This document shows, piece after piece, positions 60,495-64,000 of a DNA stretch of 64,000 nucleotides. The DNA lies in assembly GCF_029892565.1 (NCBI RefSeq), contig NZ_JARXVH010000022.1, positions 82,729 through 146,728 of the forward strand, in the 5' to 3' direction. The first letter of the stretch is position 1, and each line of letters starts with the position of its first letter. This stretch comes from Streptomyces pseudovenezuelae. Lineage in GTDB: Bacteria; Actinomycetota; Actinomycetes; Streptomycetales; Streptomycetaceae. Made by a program: the position numbers and the translations under genes. Below the pieces are notes generated by a model. That model ran no database searches and was not told where the DNA came from. It worked only from the letters and a program-made list of their open reading frames with translations.

Positions 60495-61553
60495 CTACCG
60501 GTCCCGGTTGATCGACAACTCGGCTACGGCCGCGAGCAGGCCGACGCCTTCGGAACTGGGCAAACCCGCCAGCTGCTCCCTGGCCAGAGCGGCTTCGGTC
60601 TCGGCCCGCGCGCGCGCCCGGTGCAGTGCCCCGGTGGACTCCAGTAACTCGCGCAACCGCTCGTAGGCCTCCGCCGCCGGTATCCGGCCGCTGAGGGCCT
60701 CGGTGAACCGTTCGCGGTCCCCTCTCCCGGCGCTCTCGTAGCCCAACAGCACGGGGAAGGTGGGCCGTAGGTTGCCGGCGTCGCTGGTGTTCGGCTTGCC
60801 AGTGGTCCCGGGTTCCCACAGGTAGGGCAGCAGGTCGTCGTACATCTGGAAGGCCAGGCCGAGGTGTTCGGCGAACCGGGTGACCGCCTCGGTATGGTCC
60901 GGGCCGGCCCCGCCCAGGATCGCCCCGGCGCGGCACACTCCCCGGAACAGCGCGCCGGTCTTGAGCGAGATCACCGTCTCGTAGTCGGCGATGGGGGACG
61001 AGGGGTCGCTCGTCAGCTCGGCTTCCTTCGTCTGGCCCCGGCACACATCCGCCCCGGCCTCGGCCAGGACGCGGACCGCTTCCAGTACGGCCGCCGCGGG
61101 AACCCCGCGCTCGACGCACTCGGCCAGTGAGGTGAACATCGTCAGGATCAGGAAGTCACCGGTGACGATCGCGTCGGCCATCCCGTAGTGGGCGTGCACC
61201 GAGCGCTGGCCCCGGCGGAGCTCGTCGTCATCGATCACGTCGTCGTGGATCAGCGTGGCCACATGCAGGTACTCCACCGCCATCGCCGCCGGAAGGACGC
61301 CGTCGTAGCTGCCGCCGACCGCGTCGGCCGACGCGACCAGCAGCAGCGGGCGCAGGGTCTTGCCCGGCGCCAGCAGGGCGTAACGGCTGATCTCGCGCAC
61401 CCGGTCGGGGGTGCTCGGCCAACGTTTCAGCAGTTCACGGCGGAGCGATTCGGCAATGGGTGAGGAACTGAGTTCGTGAAGGAGGGTGCCGGCCGGGGCG
61501 CTGGTGGGGTTGGCGGCGGGAGCATCGGCAGTTCGGGCGTTCATTGCTGCCAT
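60495..61553 (-). CDS. Polyprenyl diphosphate synthase
   Basis: 352 residues. First Asp-rich motif LIHDDVIDDDELRRGQRS (about 104-121) is intact. The second motif is DDLLPYLWE (about 238) where DDxxD is expected, so the last Asp is missing. The residues before the first motif are small (ATLIH; Ala at -5), which in this family allows chains of C20 or longer. It makes the prenyl donor for the UbiA enzyme. ATG 61553 is 4 bases after the HisC stop; ATG 61544 is possible. Confidence 0.87.
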   Translation of the reverse strand: MAAMNARTADAPAANPTSAPAGTLLHELSSSPIAESLRRELLKRWPSTPDRVREISRYALLAPGKTLRPLLLVASADAVGGSYDGVLPAAMAVEYLHVATLIHDDVIDDDELRRGQRSVHAHYGMADAIVTGDFLILTMFTSLAECVERGVPAAAVLEAVRVLAEAGADVCRGQTKEAELTSDPSSPIADYETVISLKTGALFRGVCRAGAILGGAGPDHTEAVTRFAEHLGLAFQMYDDLLPYLWEPGTTGKPNTSDAGNLRPTFPVLLGYESAGRGDRERFTEALSGRIPAAEAYERLRELLESTGALHRARARAETEAALAREQLAGLPSSEGVGLLAAVAELSINRDR

Positions 61554-61557
61554 CCGG

Positions 61558-62589
61558 CTACTGCCGCTCACTCGGATGAGCCGCACCGGGCGGCGCGCCA
61601 CCGGCGAAACGTCTGGCCAGTTCGATCACCGCGTCATTGGCCTCCGGGGTCCCCACGGTCACTCGTACACCCGCCCCCGCGATCTCACGGACCGAGACGC
61701 CGTTGTCGGCGCAGAACTCCACGAACCGGCCGTTGTCCTCGCCCAGCGGCAGCCAGTGAAAGTTGGCCTCACTGCCCGGTACCCGGTAGCCCAGTTCCGT
61801 CAGCGCCCGGTGCACCCGGTCCCGTTCGCGGCCGACCTCGGCGCACTGCCGCCGCATATGGGTCTCGGCCTTGAGCGCCGCGAGCGCAGCGGCCTGCGCC
61901 GGGGTGCTGACCCGCAGGAACGGCGAGGTTGGCGCGAGCGCGGAGATGACGGCCGGGTCGGCGACAAGGTAGCCGACGCGCATCCCGAGCAGGCCGTAGG
62001 ACTTGGAGAAGGTCCGCACCGCGCAGACGCGCGGGTCGCCCTGGTGGAGGTCGATGGCGTTGGCGATCGAGTCCGGGTCTGCGAAGTCGAGATACGCCTC
62101 GTCAACGAGTACGAGTACATCGCTGGGCAGCCGGTCGAGGAACTCCTTCAACTCGGCCTCGCCCAGCACGGTCCCGGTGGGATTGTTGGGGTTGCACAAA
62201 ACGACGACCCGGGTCTGCGGAGTGACGGCGGCGGCCATGGCGTCCAGGTCGTGCGAGAATTCTTTGAGGGGCACCGGGACCGGGATGCCGCCCGCGTTAC
62301 GAATGAGCAGCGGATACATGTCGAAGGACGGCCAGGCGTGCACGACCTCGGCGCCGTTGCCGGCGTAGGCATTGAGGAGTTGCAACAACAGAGCACCCGA
62401 ACCAGGGCTGACGAACACATGTCGGACTGGTACATCCAGATGCTCAGCGAGAGCCGTGGACAACCCGGTCGACAGTGCGTCCAAGGTGAGGTTGATGTCC
62501 TTCAGCGAGTCCCTGATGGCCTCTTGTACACCTGGAAGATGTAACGAGAAATTTTCATTCAGGGCGAGTTGATGACGTATCGGTGTCAT
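61558..62589 (-). CDS. HisC-like class I/II aminotransferase
   Basis: 343 residues, PLP-dependent aminotransferase close in shape to histidinol-phosphate aminotransferase. PGSGALLLQLLNAY, VVLCNPNNPTG, LVDEAYLDF, PLP Lys in RTFSKSYGLLGMRVGY (about 192-207), and Arg near the end (GVRVTVGTPEAN). Within the cluster it probably transfers an amino group to a pathway intermediate or supplies an amino-acid building block; it is not part of a his operon here. GGAGCG precedes the ATG. It is the first gene of the minus-strand run. Confidence 0.85.
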   Translation of the reverse strand: MTPIRHQLALNENFSLHLPGVQEAIRDSLKDINLTLDALSTGLSTALAEHLDVPVRHVFVSPGSGALLLQLLNAYAGNGAEVVHAWPSFDMYPLLIRNAGGIPVPVPLKEFSHDLDAMAAAVTPQTRVVVLCNPNNPTGTVLGEAELKEFLDRLPSDVLVLVDEAYLDFADPDSIANAIDLHQGDPRVCAVRTFSKSYGLLGMRVGYLVADPAVISALAPTSPFLRVSTPAQAAALAALKAETHMRRQCAEVGRERDRVHRALTELGYRVPGSEANFHWLPLGEDNGRFVEFCADNGVSVREIAGAGVRVTVGTPEANDAVIELARRFAGGAPPGAAHPSERQ

Positions 62590-63114
62590 GGCGACGCTCC
62601 ATTCTGCGATTGTGCGCCAAGGCACCCCGCCTGCAGGTGGGTTCGCTGGTGCAGTCGGGACGCTAATTCACTGTCCTCGACGCCGGATCCATTGGTCAAT
62701 AGCGCCCTACCGCGCGCACAGCAGGTTGAACTGCGGCTTGCGTACCGGAATGAGAATGCCCTTTACGCTGATTAGCCAGATTTCCTGCGGTTTCATTGAT
62801 GCGAACCCAAGGAATATTTACTGGATACGATATTCCGTTGCGGTTTACAGTGTTCTACACCATATTTAGTAGCCTTGGTGTCCGCGTTTGGCGGTCTGTC
62901 GCCCGTTTCGCGTGGTCCTGGAAAGGCGCTGCGGCCACCAGGACATGGCGCCGCCCCGGACGTGAGCACGCGCGGCCGGGGCGGGTGGTCTGCGGAAGGA
63001 GGGGAGATGCGAGGGGGCGGGCGTGAAAGGGGTGGTGAGCGGGTCGGCCGGAGGGGCGGCGCCACCACGGAGGTCCCGGGTGTGCGGGTCTGGCCTCCGT
63101 TGCGGGACCCGACG
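62590..63114. promoter_or_regulatory. Upstream region of the biosynthetic operon, AT-rich, with inverted repeat
   Basis: 525 bp without a credible gene. The first 290 bp are AT-rich. GGAATAT-N12-ATATTCC (62811-62836) is a perfect 7-bp inverted repeat suitable as an operator. The last 250 bp are GC-rich and look like older chromosome or element flank. It should contain the promoter of the hisC-like-to-monooxygenase operon. Confidence 0.5.
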
Positions 63115-63964
63115 GAAACCACTCCCGGTAACTGAGCGTTTTCAGCGTTGCCGCTCCAGGGTGAGGACGGCGGCGGCGATTGACGTCATTCGATTCGGGC
63201 TGCACCGGGATCTGCGGAAGATGCGCCATGACTTCAGTCGTGCGATGCCGCGCTCGACCGGTGCCCGTGCCGCAGACAGCGCACGGTTGACGGTCTGTTG
63301 GGTGGGGGTGAGGTCACGGCCAGGCGGGCGTCTGAGGGCTGTCGTGACCCATGGGCCGGCGCCCATATAGGCACGGTCGGCGAGGACCGGGATGCCCTGG
63401 CGCTCACAGATCCGGATGATCCGGTGGGTGCGGGCCGCGGTGAGGTCGTGCGCGCGGCCGGGCAGCGCGGGCGAGATCCACAGCAGCCGCCCGACCGGGT
63501 CGGTCACCACCTGCACGTTCACCCCGTGGCGTCGGTGCTTGTGGGAGAAGTCGGCCCGGCTGTCGCCGACCCGGTCGCACTCCGCGAGCGTGCCGTCGAG
63601 CAGGACGTAGTCCGGGTCGGCCTCGCGCAGGGCGCGCAGCAGGCCGGGGGCGCGGTCGGCGAGCAGGTCGATGATGGCTGCCGTGTAGGCGTGGGCGGTG
63701 CCGACGGAAATGCCGAAGCCGGCCGCGAGTTGGGCAAGGGTGTCGTGCTGGCGCAGGTACACCAGGCCGACGAGGGCACGTTGGTGTGGCGGGAGCTTGC
63801 AGCGGCGGTCACCCTCGCGGGTGACGATGAGCATCGTGGCCCACTCGACCAGGGCATGGGGCAGGTCGAGTGCGGCAGAATACGGAACCAACGCGGCTCC
63901 TGTGCCAATGCCGCGAAGTTAAGGCTTTCCTCCGCAGATCAACTTGCTTTCCGGTAGAGGTTTT
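63115..63964 (-). mobile_element. IS5-family-like insertion sequence
   Basis: About 850 bp. Imperfect terminal inverted repeats are seen at 63115-63136 and 63943-63964 (about 15 of 22 matches, centred on AAACC...CCGG), enclosing one transposase gene. I could not identify a clear target duplication. It marks the right border of the biosynthetic cluster. Confidence 0.65.
63142..63891 (-). CDS. IS5-family DDE transposase
   Basis: 249 residues. N-terminal HTH region (TLAQLAAGFGISVGTAHAYT) and DDE catalytic residues: first Asp in DYVLLDGTLAEC, second in LADRAYMGAG, Glu in APVERGIARLK. HKHRRHGVNVQVVTDPVGRL is the family core. It appears full-length with no internal stop, so possibly active. Streptomyces IS112-like elements have this size. 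It lies divergent from nothing and ends 28 bp before the left terminal repeat. Confidence 0.85.
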   Translation of the reverse strand: MVPYSAALDLPHALVEWATMLIVTREGDRRCKLPPHQRALVGLVYLRQHDTLAQLAAGFGISVGTAHAYTAAIIDLLADRAPGLLRALREADPDYVLLDGTLAECDRVGDSRADFSHKHRRHGVNVQVVTDPVGRLLWISPALPGRAHDLTAARTHRIIRICERQGIPVLADRAYMGAGPWVTTALRRPPGRDLTPTQQTVNRALSAARAPVERGIARLKSWRIFRRSRCSPNRMTSIAAAVLTLERQR

Positions 63965-64000
63965 GTCACGCCGGGCAGGAGGGTGTAGGCCCCTCTGCGG

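Noticed and set aside
62588..62869. 93-codon plus-strand ORF in the operon leader
   Set aside because: No coding pattern, no ribosome-binding site, overlaps the promoter region.
63115..63964. Target-site duplication at the IS ends
   Set aside because: Flanking bases do not show a convincing repeat; the element ends themselves are estimated.

Overview
The window is high-GC actinobacterial chromosome, most likely Streptomyces. The support is extreme GC at third codon positions, frequent GTG/TTG starts, several apparently leaderless genes, start/stop-overlapping operons, a Tat-exported PhoD, a DasR-like operator and a common Streptomyces intergenic hairpin repeat (GCGCCCC-GAAA-GGGGCGC). No tRNA, rRNA or CRISPR was seen. 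Long reading frames antisense to real genes were treated as GC-skew shadows. All family calls come from reading translated sequence; no database search was possible.

Region 1 (1-9.0 kb) is ordinary metabolism and transport: a truncated carboxylesterase, a DedA protein, two left-handed beta-helix proteins, an EamA exporter divergent from an XRE-cupin regulator, a YbaK-type deacylase, PobA, an APC permease whose N-terminus looks frameshifted, and a CoA-binding protein. Region 2 (9.2-16.9 kb) is the most unusual part: a tightly coupled operon of a cupin, two paralogous zinc-ribbon membrane proteins, a third soluble paralogue, a 21-residue micro-ORF, a Gly/Asp-rich membrane protein, then an asparagine-synthase-like protein without the Cys nucleophile and an aldehyde dehydrogenase. 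The three paralogues share a [FV]T-x(n)-QL[WY]Y motif followed by an HDA[DS]xxG segment, an order resembling the 5Y-CAP plus Toprim layout of topoisomerase VI A/Spo11/JetD proteins. That link is an inference.

Region 3 (17-53 kb) is core and semi-core: a degenerate cysteinyl-tRNA-synthetase-like protein, a SixA-type phosphatase, a large APC permease, YigZ, a deletion scar joining remnants of xdh and pucR, SbcDC, two Lrp/AsnC regulators, a rhodanese, an orphan Imm21-like protein, three 23-bp tandem repeats, an SDR, a DUF885 protein, a gamma-lyase-type PLP enzyme, an ACT-GNAT protein, a DUF6493/SWIM pair, PhoD, a MocR regulator with a divergent EamA gene, an alpha/beta hydrolase, an NADP-binding protein, a SigJ-type sigma factor, GntR and ROK regulators, a two-component system divergent from an ABC exporter, a Mug glycosylase and PurB.

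Region 4 (53.3-64 kb) is a probable acquired island. A broken ISAs1-type transposase remnant lies on the left and an IS5-type element on the right. Between them is a compact terpenoid/meroterpenoid-type gene cluster: TauD-type dioxygenase, O-methyltransferase-fold protein, FAD monooxygenase, squalene-hopene-cyclase-like protein, UbiA prenyltransferase, polyprenyl diphosphate synthase and HisC-like aminotransferase. The last five form one run of coupled minus-strand genes. The likely logic is prenyl chain synthesis, prenyl transfer to an acceptor, oxidation, cyclisation and tailoring. Several enzymes carry altered catalytic motifs (no DxDD in the cyclase, His to Thr in the methyltransferase, an incomplete second Asp motif in the synthase), so the product may be unusual. 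Intergenic DNA here is visibly AT-richer than in the rest of the window.
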